A DNA stretch of 6,079 bases from Gorillibacterium sp. (GTDB taxonomy: Bacteria; Bacillota; Bacilli; Paenibacillales; NBRC-103111), in NCBI GenBank assembly GCA_014380705.1, contig JACMJI010000042.1:1-6079 (forward strand). The letters run 5' to 3'. Below are positions 1-6,079 of this stretch, one piece after another (positions within the stretch are counted from its first letter, which is position 1; each line of letters starts with the position of its first letter). The notes below the pieces were generated by a model, which was given only the letters and a program-made list of their open reading frames with translations, ran no database searches and had not been told where the DNA came from. The position numbers and the translations under genes were made by a program.

Positions 1-696
1 AATGAGTATGTCAATTTCACGTATCGCAAATGTAGTTTGCAGCGACCATTTACCAAACTTTGTCGAATCGACAAGCATGACTTTCGTCTTTGCAGCACGG
101 CACATGGCCTTCTTAACTTGCACTTCGAGCATATTAGGATCTGTAAAACCATGATCCATTGCCAAGCCGCTTGTTGAAAAAAATACGTAATGCGCATGAA
201 TCCCCTCGAAAAATTGTTCAGCAAGCGGTCCGACAAATGTATGCGAGATATCGCGGAGCATCCCCCCGCAGCACAGCACAGATGTATGAGGTATTTGGCT
301 TTTTAACATACCTAACGTATTCAAGCCATTGGTGACAACGGTCAACCTCTGGCATTGATTGAGATAGTTCGCCATACATGTGACAGTCGTTCCGCCTTCC
401 ATGATGATGACACTGTCTTGTTTAACAAAATGCTCTACCGCATAACGCGCAATTGTCTCTTTAACCTCATGGTGAAATCCTTTTTTCTCATCATATCGAG
501 GTTCATGGCTAGAATTGTTCGCTTGTAACGCTCCACCATGCGTCCGCTGAATGAGTCCCTCATCATCGAGTATCTTCAAATCACGCCTAACAGTCATCTC
601 AGAGACTTTCAGCAGCTCACTCAATTGCGTGATTGAACCTCCACCATTTTGCATGATATATTTCAAAATACATTTTTTCCGCTGTTCGAGCAGCAT
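1..696 (-). CDS. DeoR-family transcriptional regulator, C-terminus cut by window edge
   Basis: This is a predicted DNA-binding repressor that senses a sugar phosphate or related metabolite. The frame is open from ATG at 696 to the left edge (232 codons, no stop). DeoR proteins are usually about 250-260 residues, so only some 20-30 are missing. Residues 3-55 form the DeoR winged helix-turn-helix, with SELLKVSEMTVRRDLKILDDE as the recognition part (the MTVRRDL signature) followed by GLIQRTHGGA. Residues 75-232 are the DeoRC sensor domain, shown by EGGTTV (about 100-105), VVTNG (119-123), CGGMLR (142-147), TFVGPLAE (153-160) and the C-terminal LVDSTKFGKW. The start is preceded by AGGGGGAAAGAG. 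It is read in the same direction as the catabolic genes but separated from them by a hairpin and its own promoter. It is a natural candidate regulator of the cluster; the effector is unknown. Confidence 0.93.
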   Translation of the reverse strand, partial: MLLEQRKKCILKYIMQNGGGSITQLSELLKVSEMTVRRDLKILDDEGLIQRTHGGALQANNSSHEPRYDEKKGFHHEVKETIARYAVEHFVKQDSVIIMEGGTTVTCMANYLNQCQRLTVVTNGLNTLGMLKSQIPHTSVLCCGGMLRDISHTFVGPLAEQFFEGIHAHYVFFSTSGLAMDHGFTDPNMLEVQVKKAMCRAAKTKVMLVDSTKFGKWSLQTTFAIREIDILI

Positions 697-738
697 CTCT
701 TTCCCCCTACTTAACAACAAAATCGAACATTTTTATTC

Positions 739-768
739 ATTATACCTCTCAAAAATGCACAAAGTAAA
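739..768 (-). promoter_or_regulatory. Predicted sigma-A promoter of the deoR-type gene
   Basis: Read on the minus strand, a perfect -10 box TATAAT (744 to 739) lies 18 bases downstream of TTTACT (768 to 763), which matches four of six bases of the -35 consensus TTGACA. Transcription would start near position 732, giving a leader of about 35 bases before the ATG at 696. This supports independent transcription of the regulator gene. The prediction comes from sequence only. Confidence 0.6.
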
Positions 769-794
769 CAGATAAGTTACAAATTGTTTATCTG
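769..794. promoter_or_regulatory. Inverted repeat next to the -35 box, possible operator
   Basis: The arms CAGATAA (769-775) and TTATCTG (788-794) are perfect inverted copies separated by 12 bases, with arm centres 19 bases apart (about two helical turns). The repeat directly abuts the predicted -35 box of the regulator gene. Its position and spacing suit a dimeric regulator, possibly the DeoR-type protein acting on its own gene. Seven-base arms in AT-rich DNA can occur by chance, so this is a modest call. Confidence 0.35.
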
Positions 795-903
795 CCTGAC
801 TAACACATGTATCTGCTAGCTTCATTATGATTTGCTGCTGTAAATGTGCCTTCGTTTGGACTTCCACCCATTAGATCGTTGCGCTGCCATACGACACCAA
901 AGA

Positions 904-931
904 ATCCCCCAAGTGTTCATACTTGGGGGAT
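904..931 (-). terminator. Hairpin after the SDR gene, probable operon terminator
   Basis: Bases 904-914 (ATCCCCCAAGT) and 921-931 (ACTTGGGGGAT) form a perfect 11-bp stem with a 6-base loop. The stem starts about 13 bases past the SDR stop codon in the direction of transcription. It is GC-rich on one side and very stable. The tract that follows on the minus strand is only TTCTTTGG rather than a clean T run, and there is no T tract on the plus-strand side either. It most likely ends the catabolic operon, possibly inefficiently, or it acts as a 3' stabiliser. Confidence 0.55.
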
Positions 932-944
932 AAGAATAATATTA

Positions 945-1724
945 TCATCTACCGTGATAAGAAGGGTACAACGCCATTCCGCCATCTACAAATAAGGTAG
1001 TACCCGTGATGTAACAAGCTTCTGTTGATGCCAGCCAGGCTGCTGCGGACGCGACATGTTCTGGATTTCCAATCTTGTTCATGGGGATAAGAGCCAATAC
1101 ATCTGCTTTTTGTATAGGATCTGTGAAAATTTGTTCATTCATTGATGTTATGATGGCACCTGGAGCAATTGAATTGATTCGAATACCGAAGGGAGCATAC
1201 TCAAGCGCCAGTGTTTCCGTCATAGCTTTCAAGCCGCCTTTACTGGAAGCGTAATGGACATGGGAAGGCTTCGGTATTTTCTGATGGACTCTGGAAATGT
1301 TAATAATACTGCCGTTCTGATTATGAGCAAGCATATAAGATATCGCTTCACGACAACAAAGGAAGGCACCAGTCAAATTAACGGCTATAACGTTGTTCCA
1401 CGCCTCCAGACTTAATTCATGTGAAGGTGCAGTTGTCTGGATGCCAGCATTGTTGACCATTACGTCCATTTTTCCATATGCACTTAACGTTTCTTGCAAT
1501 AATCTTATACAATCCTTCTCTTTGCTTACATCCGCTTGAATAGCAATAGCTTCAGCGCCGGACTCTTTGATCTTTGCGACCACTTGATAGGCTAGGCGCT
1601 CCTCGTTACGAAAGTTAATGACAACTTTCATCTGCTCACTGGCATAACGAGACGCAATCTCACACCCAATTCCTTTAGCAGCCCCCGTTACAATAGCAAC
1701 TTTCCCTACCAAATCAGCGTACAT
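945..1724 (-). CDS. SDR-family oxidoreductase, glucose 1-dehydrogenase type
   Basis: This is a predicted cytoplasmic NAD(P)-dependent short-chain dehydrogenase of 259 residues, the normal length for a classical SDR. It closely resembles Bacillus glucose 1-dehydrogenase from end to end, including the MY-DL-GKVA start, SHE-SL--WN-VI, NLTGAF, VHYA-SKGG, MTETLALEYAP and FVDGGM. The cofactor motif TGAAKGIG is at 13-20, the acidic ADVS at 64-67, NNAG at 91-94, Asn at 116, and Tyr158/Lys162 in the YxxxK motif. The serine expected 13 residues before the active Tyr is replaced by Arg145 (NISRVH), which may weaken or alter catalysis. The start is 1 base after the uxuA stop and carries AGGAGAGG, so the two are probably co-translated. 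Because of its neighbours it could be a mannonate-forming enzyme, either a fructuronate reductase as in Bacillus-type UxuB or a sugar 1-dehydrogenase. The substrate is not proven. Confidence 0.9.
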   Translation of the reverse strand: MYADLVGKVAIVTGAAKGIGCEIASRYASEQMKVVINFRNEERLAYQVVAKIKESGAEAIAIQADVSKEKDCIRLLQETLSAYGKMDVMVNNAGIQTTAPSHELSLEAWNNVIAVNLTGAFLCCREAISYMLAHNQNGSIINISRVHQKIPKPSHVHYASSKGGLKAMTETLALEYAPFGIRINSIAPGAIITSMNEQIFTDPIQKADVLALIPMNKIGNPEHVASAAAWLASTEACYITGTTLFVDGGMALYPSYHGR

Positions 1725-1725
1725 G

Positions 1726-2808
1726 TCAACCTCTCCTGTCAGACTCGCCGTTTACAATAGAAAGGGCAGCCTTCATATAGCCAAGTGCATAAGCCATACC
1801 CGCATGCCATGGCGCTTTGCATGTCATTTGTGGTGTATGATCTGGAATAAAGACCCCATTAAAGCCATTCGCCTTAAATACTCGAAGTGCGTTGATCATA
1901 TCGATATCGCCCTCATCCACGAACACTTCTTGATAATTGGGCACTTTACCTATGACGTTACGAAAGTGAACATAGCCAATCGCATTTTGCTTACTGTATT
2001 GGTTAATAGATTCATAAATATCACCCTCAGTCATTTCCTGAAGGGTGCCCATGCAGAACTCCAAGGCGTTGCTGTTACTCGGATAGATGTCTAAAAGCTT
2101 CTGATATAGATCAGGCTGATTCACCAATCGTCCATAACCACGGATCGTCGGCATTGGCGGGTCATCCGGATGAGCGGCAAGCCGTACGTCGGCTTCTTCT
2201 GCCACTGGCACTAGTTCTTTGAGGAAATAAGCCAGTCTTTCCCATAATTCTTCAGATGAAATAGGAGGAATGAAGCCATTTGGCGCATCCGGATCATAAG
2301 TCATATTCCAAATTTGACCGTTTGGAATAGGCGTTTCAATCGGTCCTTCTTGAATGTTAAAAGTAGCCGTAACAGCCCCTCCGCGGGCAACTGGCCGATT
2401 CACATGCCCCCAAACGCCTGCAATACTGAAATTGTAACCGATAATCGGTACGCCGGCTCTACCCACATTTCGGATAATCTGCTTAAGGTGTTCCAACTGT
2501 GCTTTCTTATTCGGACCATCCATGAGGATATCATACCAATCGGCAGGACAGAAGTTCTCTATAGCTTCAAAAACCAAGCCTTCCTCATTGATCATTTTTT
2601 TCAGACCGATCAAACTTTCGTAGGACCAAATGTCTTCATTCGGTCTGGATACCCCCATGTTACGATCTTTGTCTGTAGCCGGCAGACCTTCGATCCCATT
2701 ATAATAATTGACCAAATGGGCGACGATATGAGTGCATCCCGCTTGCCTTGCAAAACGCAGATTGTCCTTGTTTAATCTGTCGCGATATAAACCAAGTCCC
2801 AGCTTCAT
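1726..2808 (-). CDS. uxuA: D-mannonate dehydratase
   Basis: The predicted reaction is D-mannonate to 2-keto-3-deoxy-D-gluconate plus water, a cytoplasmic step of hexuronate breakdown (EC 4.2.1.8). The protein has 360 residues, which fits Gram-positive UxuA (about 360). It has the TIM-barrel character of the family from the first strand (MKLGLGLYRDRL) onward. The likely Mn ligands are all present: His213 in RLAAHPDDPP, Cys252 in ALEFCMG, His281 in YVHFRN, and Asp323 in IPDHTPQM with the adjacent His324 (a catalytic residue in the family). A conserved-looking Tyr lies in the C-terminal GMAYALGYM region. The start has an excellent ribosome site, AAGGAGATG, in the 22-base gap after the RraA-like gene, and the stop lies 1 base before the SDR start. 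No frameshift or truncation is seen. UxuA normally works with a fructuronate reductase; the SDR next door is the candidate here. Confidence 0.93.
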   Translation of the reverse strand: MKLGLGLYRDRLNKDNLRFARQAGCTHIVAHLVNYYNGIEGLPATDKDRNMGVSRPNEDIWSYESLIGLKKMINEEGLVFEAIENFCPADWYDILMDGPNKKAQLEHLKQIIRNVGRAGVPIIGYNFSIAGVWGHVNRPVARGGAVTATFNIQEGPIETPIPNGQIWNMTYDPDAPNGFIPPISSEELWERLAYFLKELVPVAEEADVRLAAHPDDPPMPTIRGYGRLVNQPDLYQKLLDIYPSNSNALEFCMGTLQEMTEGDIYESINQYSKQNAIGYVHFRNVIGKVPNYQEVFVDEGDIDMINALRVFKANGFNGVFIPDHTPQMTCKAPWHAGMAYALGYMKAALSIVNGESDRRG

Positions 2809-2830
2809 TGATGCATCTCCTTATTACAGA

Positions 2831-3508
2831 CTACAAAATTCCAAACGTTCGGAAAGCTTCTGTGCAAAGCATGCCGTCTTGGAGTGCTTTGCGCACCAAA
2901 TTCTCGCCTTCGAACTTTTCCAAGGATTTCCGAATGACTTCCTCTTCAACAGCTTGGGGGACAAAGACGATTCCATCCATGTCACCAAATACATAATCGC
3001 CTGGATAAATGCGGACACCGTCAATTTCAATCGGCTGCTGATAAGAAATCAGATCGACTCTCCCCTTAGAATCAGTGGGAACCTGCCCCCGCGCAGCCAA
3101 AGGAAATTTCATTTCCAATATTTTTTGCGTATCTCGATTGAGACCATCTATGATTGCCCCTCTTCCTCCGCGAGCCCGGCAAGCGGTAGAAAGCAGCTCG
3201 CCCCAGAAGGCTGCCTCATTCGGTGCACCCGTGGAGACAACAAATACTTCATCTTCTTTGACGGCGTCAATTGCTTCCATCTGCAGTTTGTATGGTTCTG
3301 AGGGAACGTTGAATACTTTGGTAGCCTGAGCGGTGAATACTCTTCCACTCAGTTTAATGAATGGATCAATCATTCGCAGTCCGGCACAAAGCGTCTGTCT
3401 AAGTAAGCCGAGGTCATCTAGGATATCGGCAATTACGGCAGAATATAATTTTTGTTCCAAGTACAACATTTCATATCCAGCAATGGTCCGCACAGCTGTC
3501 ATTCTCAT
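2831..3508 (-). CDS. RraA / HMG aldolase-like family protein
   Basis: Members of this fold include 4-hydroxy-4-methyl-2-oxoglutarate aldolase, oxaloacetate decarboxylase and the RNase E inhibitor RraA; many are mislabelled as dimethylmenaquinone methyltransferase. The protein is 225 residues from the chosen start. Family signatures, numbered from the upstream ATG at 3529, are SAVIADILDDLG (30-41), AFWGELLSTAC (107-117), GGRGAIIDGLNRD (121-133), whose Arg132-Asp133 pair corresponds to the substrate- and metal-binding Arg-Asp of the HMG aldolases, and PGDYVFGDMDGIVFVP (176-191). The complete Arg-Asp pair argues for an enzyme rather than a purely regulatory RraA. The gene lies between a glycosidase and mannonate dehydratase, so a 2-keto acid such as KDG is a reasonable substrate, but that is inference. 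The first in-frame ATG, at 3529, has no good ribosome site, whereas GGAGGGAG precedes the ATG at 3508. Confidence 0.88.
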   Translation of the reverse strand: MRMTAVRTIAGYEMLYLEQKLYSAVIADILDDLGLLRQTLCAGLRMIDPFIKLSGRVFTAQATKVFNVPSEPYKLQMEAIDAVKEDEVFVVSTGAPNEAAFWGELLSTACRARGGRGAIIDGLNRDTQKILEMKFPLAARGQVPTDSKGRVDLISYQQPIEIDGVRIYPGDYVFGDMDGIVFVPQAVEEEVIRKSLEKFEGENLVRKALQDGMLCTEAFRTFGIL

Positions 3509-3510
3509 GT

Positions 3511-3519
3511 TCTCCCTCC
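3511..3519 (-). promoter_or_regulatory. Ribosome binding site that sets the RraA-like start
   Basis: On the minus strand GGAGGGAGA sits 2 bases before the ATG at 3508, with the GGAGG core 6 bases away, an ideal spacing. It lies inside the frame opened by the upstream ATG at 3529, which has only a weak AGGCAG before it. A further ATG at 3502 would have the core 12 bases away. The 3508 start is therefore preferred. Confidence 0.75.
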
Positions 3520-3551
3520 GTTTGTCCATTCTGCCTAATCATTCGAGAAGC

Positions 3552-4586
3552 TTAAAATTTCTCTAGCACCTTTAAGAGTTTCTCATCTAGCAAAAAGCCA
3601 TCATAGCTCTTATATGTCACATCGCCGCGCCCAGAGTTAATCAAGCCAAACGGTCCGCGGAAATTCCATAATGCATACCCGATGTTACGTTCGGTAAGTA
3701 CTTCCAACAAGTCCGTCATCCAGGCCAGGAAAACCTCGTGCGGCGTTTCCCGATGACAGCCCATCTCTCCGCAATGTACGCCCACACCAAGTTTCATCAG
3801 GTCAACCCATGTGTCATATTTGTGGGCAAGCGATTCCTTCGTCCAAACTGTAAGGTCACACAATTCATTCGGCCAGGTGGGAACCTGCATTGAATTACCG
3901 CCCCATATGGCTTTATAATGCGACAGGGACCATGGATGATAGCCTCTGCAGCTTTGACCAATACCTAGTTCCGCCAACTCTGGGCAGGTCGTGTTGCCTT
4001 GGTCGAGTCCATCGGCAATAATCAGTCGTTTAGGATCAACCAGACGAATGGCTTCTGTTATGGCTGTAACGACTCGTTTATAATCTTCTCGTATGGTCTG
4101 TGATATCTCCAGAGATGGCGGTTCGTTCAATAAATCAAAGCTTAGTGTGTCATTGGAAATGCTCTTGTATCGTTCCCCGAACTCACTCCAGTAGTAGGCA
4201 AATGCATCAACGGCCTCTTTATCTCTCCATAGATTCAATTTGACGGGTTCATTGGTAATATCGAATTCATTGATACAATAACCCGGGCTGCGATGAATAT
4301 TAAGGGATACATGAATATTGTATTTCAATCCCCACTCAACCACCTGATCCATATTCTTCATCACTTTCTCATTCATTTTGTACAAGTCCGCCCCCATGTT
4401 CCAGAATAAGTAGGACATCGGAATGCGTACGAAATCGAAGCCAAGTTGGGAGATCAAGCGGAAATCTGATTCTAAAAACCGCCCGTGGTCTTCATAGGGA
4501 AATATTCGCTGCCAGAACGTGTTTGTAGAAAACATTTCAATTAGGTTAAAACCGCGCCAGCGGGGAAGTGCATTTACAGGTTTCAT
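3552..4586 (-). CDS. Glycoside hydrolase family 5 (cellulase-type) enzyme, cytoplasmic
   Basis: This is a predicted retaining beta-glycosidase of clan GH-A, 344 residues with a single catalytic domain. Visible GH5 motifs in order are WRGFNL (10-15), FDFVRIPMSY with the conserved Arg54, NIHRSPGY with His98, FDLLNEP where Glu155 is the expected acid/base, GYHPW with His217, HCGEMG where Glu274 is the expected nucleophile, and YALWNFRG with Trp307. There is no signal peptide, membrane anchor or carbohydrate-binding module, so it should act inside the cell on imported oligosaccharides. This fits the sugar permeases just upstream. The start is supported by GAAAGGATGATCACTTAATG, a ribosome site with slightly long spacing. 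The gap to the upstream permease is 87 bases and the gap to the RraA-like ATG is 43 bases. Substrate specificity (gluco-, manno- or another beta-glycoside) cannot be read from the sequence alone. Confidence 0.9.
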   Translation of the reverse strand: MKPVNALPRWRGFNLIEMFSTNTFWQRIFPYEDHGRFLESDFRLISQLGFDFVRIPMSYLFWNMGADLYKMNEKVMKNMDQVVEWGLKYNIHVSLNIHRSPGYCINEFDITNEPVKLNLWRDKEAVDAFAYYWSEFGERYKSISNDTLSFDLLNEPPSLEISQTIREDYKRVVTAITEAIRLVDPKRLIIADGLDQGNTTCPELAELGIGQSCRGYHPWSLSHYKAIWGGNSMQVPTWPNELCDLTVWTKESLAHKYDTWVDLMKLGVGVHCGEMGCHRETPHEVFLAWMTDLLEVLTERNIGYALWNFRGPFGLINSGRGDVTYKSYDGFLLDEKLLKVLEKF

Positions 4587-4673
4587 TAAGTGATCATCCT
4601 TTCACCAATTCGGATCTATCTTATATGCATATTTACCTCTCGAATATCCTGTTAAATTGAGAATAGGTTTATT

Positions 4674-5510
4674 TCAACCTTTCACCGAGCCTGCCATCAC
4701 CCCTTTAGTAATGTGCTCGGAGAACAGCACATAGATGAGAATGGATGGGAGGCTGATCAACGTTAGCACTGCGAATTGTGCTCCATAATTGCTTGAATAG
4801 AGCCCTTTGAATTGAATAATGGAGAACGGTAGCGTCTTTAGGGAATCCGAGCTAATGAACGTAAGCGGATTAATGAAGTCGCTCCAACTGGACAGGAAAA
4901 CCATGACGCTGATGGCGGCTATCGCCGGTTTACAAAGCGGAATGACGATGCGCAGCACCAATTGAAATATGTTCAGGCCATCGATAACGGCGACTTCCTC
5001 CATCTCGCGCTGCAGGCTGTAGAGAAATCCCGTTAGAATAAATGTGGAAATCGGCATATAGAAAGCGATGCCGGGCAGGATTAGGGACAAATAGGTGTCA
5101 AGTATGCCGATGTTCTTGAAGATAGTGAAGTTGGCAAGCAGCGTTGTCTGAACCGGAATAATCATCCCGATCATTACGACACTGAGCACCGTCGTTTTCA
5201 ATTTCCAGAGCATACGTGTCAACGCATATGCCATAAAGAGGGAAATAAACGCTGTAGTGACGATAGTCATCGCTGTAACGAACACGCTGTTTAGAAAAAA
5301 CCGCGGAACTTTCCCATGTTCGAAGGCATCGAGATAATTTTGCCAATGGGCAGGATTGGGCCACTTCAGAATCGTCGAACCGAAGAAATCGTTGCTGCTA
5401 AGTAAAGAGAAATTGATCATCCAAAGAAACGGGAAAAGCTGAAGCACGACGATGACCCCAATCAGGAGCCAAATCACAATTATTTTTAACACTGACAGCC
5501 TCTCTTTCAT
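4674..5510 (-). CDS. Carbohydrate ABC transporter permease, MalG type
   Basis: This is one of two membrane subunits of a CUT1-type sugar importer, 278 residues as usual for MalG-like proteins. About six hydrophobic segments are visible, near residues 9-31, 73-97, 107-129, 140-163, 186-208 and 245-266. The cytoplasmic EAA loop that docks the ATPase is at about 168-192 (REMEEVAVIDGLN followed by IVIPLCKP). The N-terminal segment followed by PFLWMINFSL and a later WPNPAHWQNYLDAF is typical of the MalG branch. The start overlaps the stop of the upstream permease by ATGA, indicating translational coupling and equal stoichiometry. No ATPase gene is in the window; in Gram-positive CUT1 systems a shared MsmX-type ATPase encoded elsewhere often serves. 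The transported sugar is not identifiable, but the adjoining GH5 gene suggests an oligosaccharide. Confidence 0.94.
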   Translation of the reverse strand: MKERLSVLKIIVIWLLIGVIVVLQLFPFLWMINFSLLSSNDFFGSTILKWPNPAHWQNYLDAFEHGKVPRFFLNSVFVTAMTIVTTAFISLFMAYALTRMLWKLKTTVLSVVMIGMIIPVQTTLLANFTIFKNIGILDTYLSLILPGIAFYMPISTFILTGFLYSLQREMEEVAVIDGLNIFQLVLRIVIPLCKPAIAAISVMVFLSSWSDFINPLTFISSDSLKTLPFSIIQFKGLYSSNYGAQFAVLTLISLPSILIYVLFSEHITKGVMAGSVKG

Positions 5511-6079
5511 GCCGCACCCGCTTCCGATTTCATGAATCTGTTCATCAAATAAGTGATGAACAGACAGAGGATTACGAAAGAGACCGAGATCGCGTTTCCA
5601 TATCCATATCGATTCAGGCTAAACGCCTCTTCGTACATATAGGTAAGAGGCATATGCGTTGTTTGGAAAGGTCCACCGTTGGTCATCAGCTTCGTAATAT
5701 CGAACATCTTTAAAGAGGCGATGACCGCCAAAATTGCGTTCACTTTGATTATAGGCATAAGCATCGGAATGTCGATCCTTATATGAATTTGAAAGTTGGT
5801 TGCACCGTCGAGCTTGGCTGACTCATGCAAATCAATGGGAATTCCCTTAAGCCCGGTATAGTACAGCAAGAAAGCATAACCGAAGCCGCACCACATGGAG
5901 ACGAGAATGATGCACCAGATGGCTGTTTTTGGATCTCCAAGCCAGTCATGAGTGAGCTCTGGCAAGCCGACGATCTCGAATATTCGATTAAGCAAACCGA
6001 ATTGCGTGGAGAATATGTTGTTCCATATCATCGCCCCTACTACAGCCCCGTTGTAAAGCGAAGCGCCCCGCCTGGCATG
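5507..6079 (-). CDS. Carbohydrate ABC transporter permease, MalF type, N-terminus cut by window edge
   Basis: This is the partner membrane subunit of the importer. The reading frame is open through the right edge (190 residues visible before the stop), so the Met at 6031 is internal and not the start. MalF-like permeases are usually about 290-310 residues, so roughly 100-120 are missing. The 16 residues upstream of that Met, containing YNGAVVGAMIW, continue the expected membrane segment. The EAA loop is at about visible residues 86-109 (HESAKLDGATNF followed by RIDIPMLMP). It is followed by the family-typical TNGGPFQTTHMPLTYMYEEAF region and a last membrane segment (AISVSFVILCLFITYLM). The stop overlaps the next permease start by 4 bases. 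The solute-binding protein gene is expected further upstream, beyond the window. Confidence 0.93.
   Translation of the reverse strand, partial: HARRGASLYNGAVVGAMIWNNIFSTQFGLLNRIFEIVGLPELTHDWLGDPKTAIWCIILVSMWCGFGYAFLLYYTGLKGIPIDLHESAKLDGATNFQIHIRIDIPMLMPIIKVNAILAVIASLKMFDITKLMTNGGPFQTTHMPLTYMYEEAFSLNRYGYGNAISVSFVILCLFITYLMNRFMKSEAGAA

Noticed and set aside
551..775. 74-codon open frame on the plus strand
   Set aside because: It is antisense to the helix-turn-helix of the DeoR-type gene and its promoter; the low-complexity Ser-rich product suggests a shadow.
800..871. 23-residue minus-strand frame (MGGSPNEGTFTAANHNEASR...) between the hairpin and the regulator promoter
   Set aside because: The frame is short, lacks a convincing ribosome site, and matches no family I recognise; it may be chance or part of a decayed element.
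1723..2094. 123-codon open frame on the plus strand
   Set aside because: It is antisense to the end of uxuA and has no family motif; the opposite strand encodes the conserved metal-site region.
2314..2775. 153-codon open frame on the plus strand
   Set aside because: It is antisense to uxuA, has no recognisable domain, and is explained as a shadow frame of a conserved gene.
2732..3301. 189-codon open frame on the plus strand
   Set aside because: It lies antisense across the RraA-like gene and the start of uxuA, both with clear family motifs and ribosome sites. Its product has no recognisable domain.
4623..4632. Palindrome ATATGCATAT in the 87-base gap before the GH5 gene, considered as a promoter or operator
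   Set aside because: It is short and AT-rich. A nearby TATAAG has no matching -35 box at proper spacing, so an internal promoter is not supported.
5507..6031. Treating the MalF-type permease as a complete 174-residue protein starting at 6031
   Set aside because: The frame stays open to the window edge, the upstream residues continue a membrane segment, and the length would be far below the family norm.

Overview
The window looks like a carbohydrate-use locus from a low-to-moderate-GC Gram-positive bacterium, most plausibly Paenibacillus or a relative. The evidence is strong AGGAGG-type ribosome sites, MalF/MalG-like permeases of the kind abundant in Paenibacillaceae, a DeoR-type regulator, and an SDR protein very close to the Bacillus glucose 1-dehydrogenase type. 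The genus is inferred. All seven recognised genes lie on the minus strand, so transcription runs from high to low coordinates.

Layout in order of transcription: (1) the C-terminal part of a MalF-like sugar permease, cut by the right edge; (2) a MalG-like permease overlapping it by ATGA; (3) a family 5 glycoside hydrolase without a signal peptide; (4) an RraA/HMG-aldolase-like protein; (5) a mannonate dehydratase (UxuA) with its metal ligands intact; (6) an SDR oxidoreductase of the glucose 1-dehydrogenase type, starting 1 base after the uxuA stop; (7) a strong hairpin about 14 bases past the SDR stop; (8) a 248-base intergenic stretch (697-944) with that hairpin, a good promoter and an inverted repeat; and (9) a DeoR-family regulator, cut by the left edge. 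Genes 1 to 6 are tightly packed and probably form one operon, whose promoter and solute-binding protein gene probably lie beyond the right edge. The regulator seems to have its own promoter.

A plausible joint function is that the ABC transporter imports an oligosaccharide and the cytoplasmic GH5 enzyme cleaves it. The sugar or uronate released would be turned into D-mannonate, and UxuA would dehydrate that to 2-keto-3-deoxygluconate (KDG). The SDR could supply mannonate, either by reducing fructuronate or by oxidising mannose. The RraA-like protein belongs to a family of metal-dependent pyruvate aldolases and could split KDG without phosphorylation. No uronate isomerase, KDG kinase or KDPG aldolase is seen here. 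Two details stand out: the SDR has Arg where the catalytic Ser is expected, and the RraA-like gene probably starts at an internal ATG. No CRISPR array, tRNA, rRNA or intact mobile element was seen.
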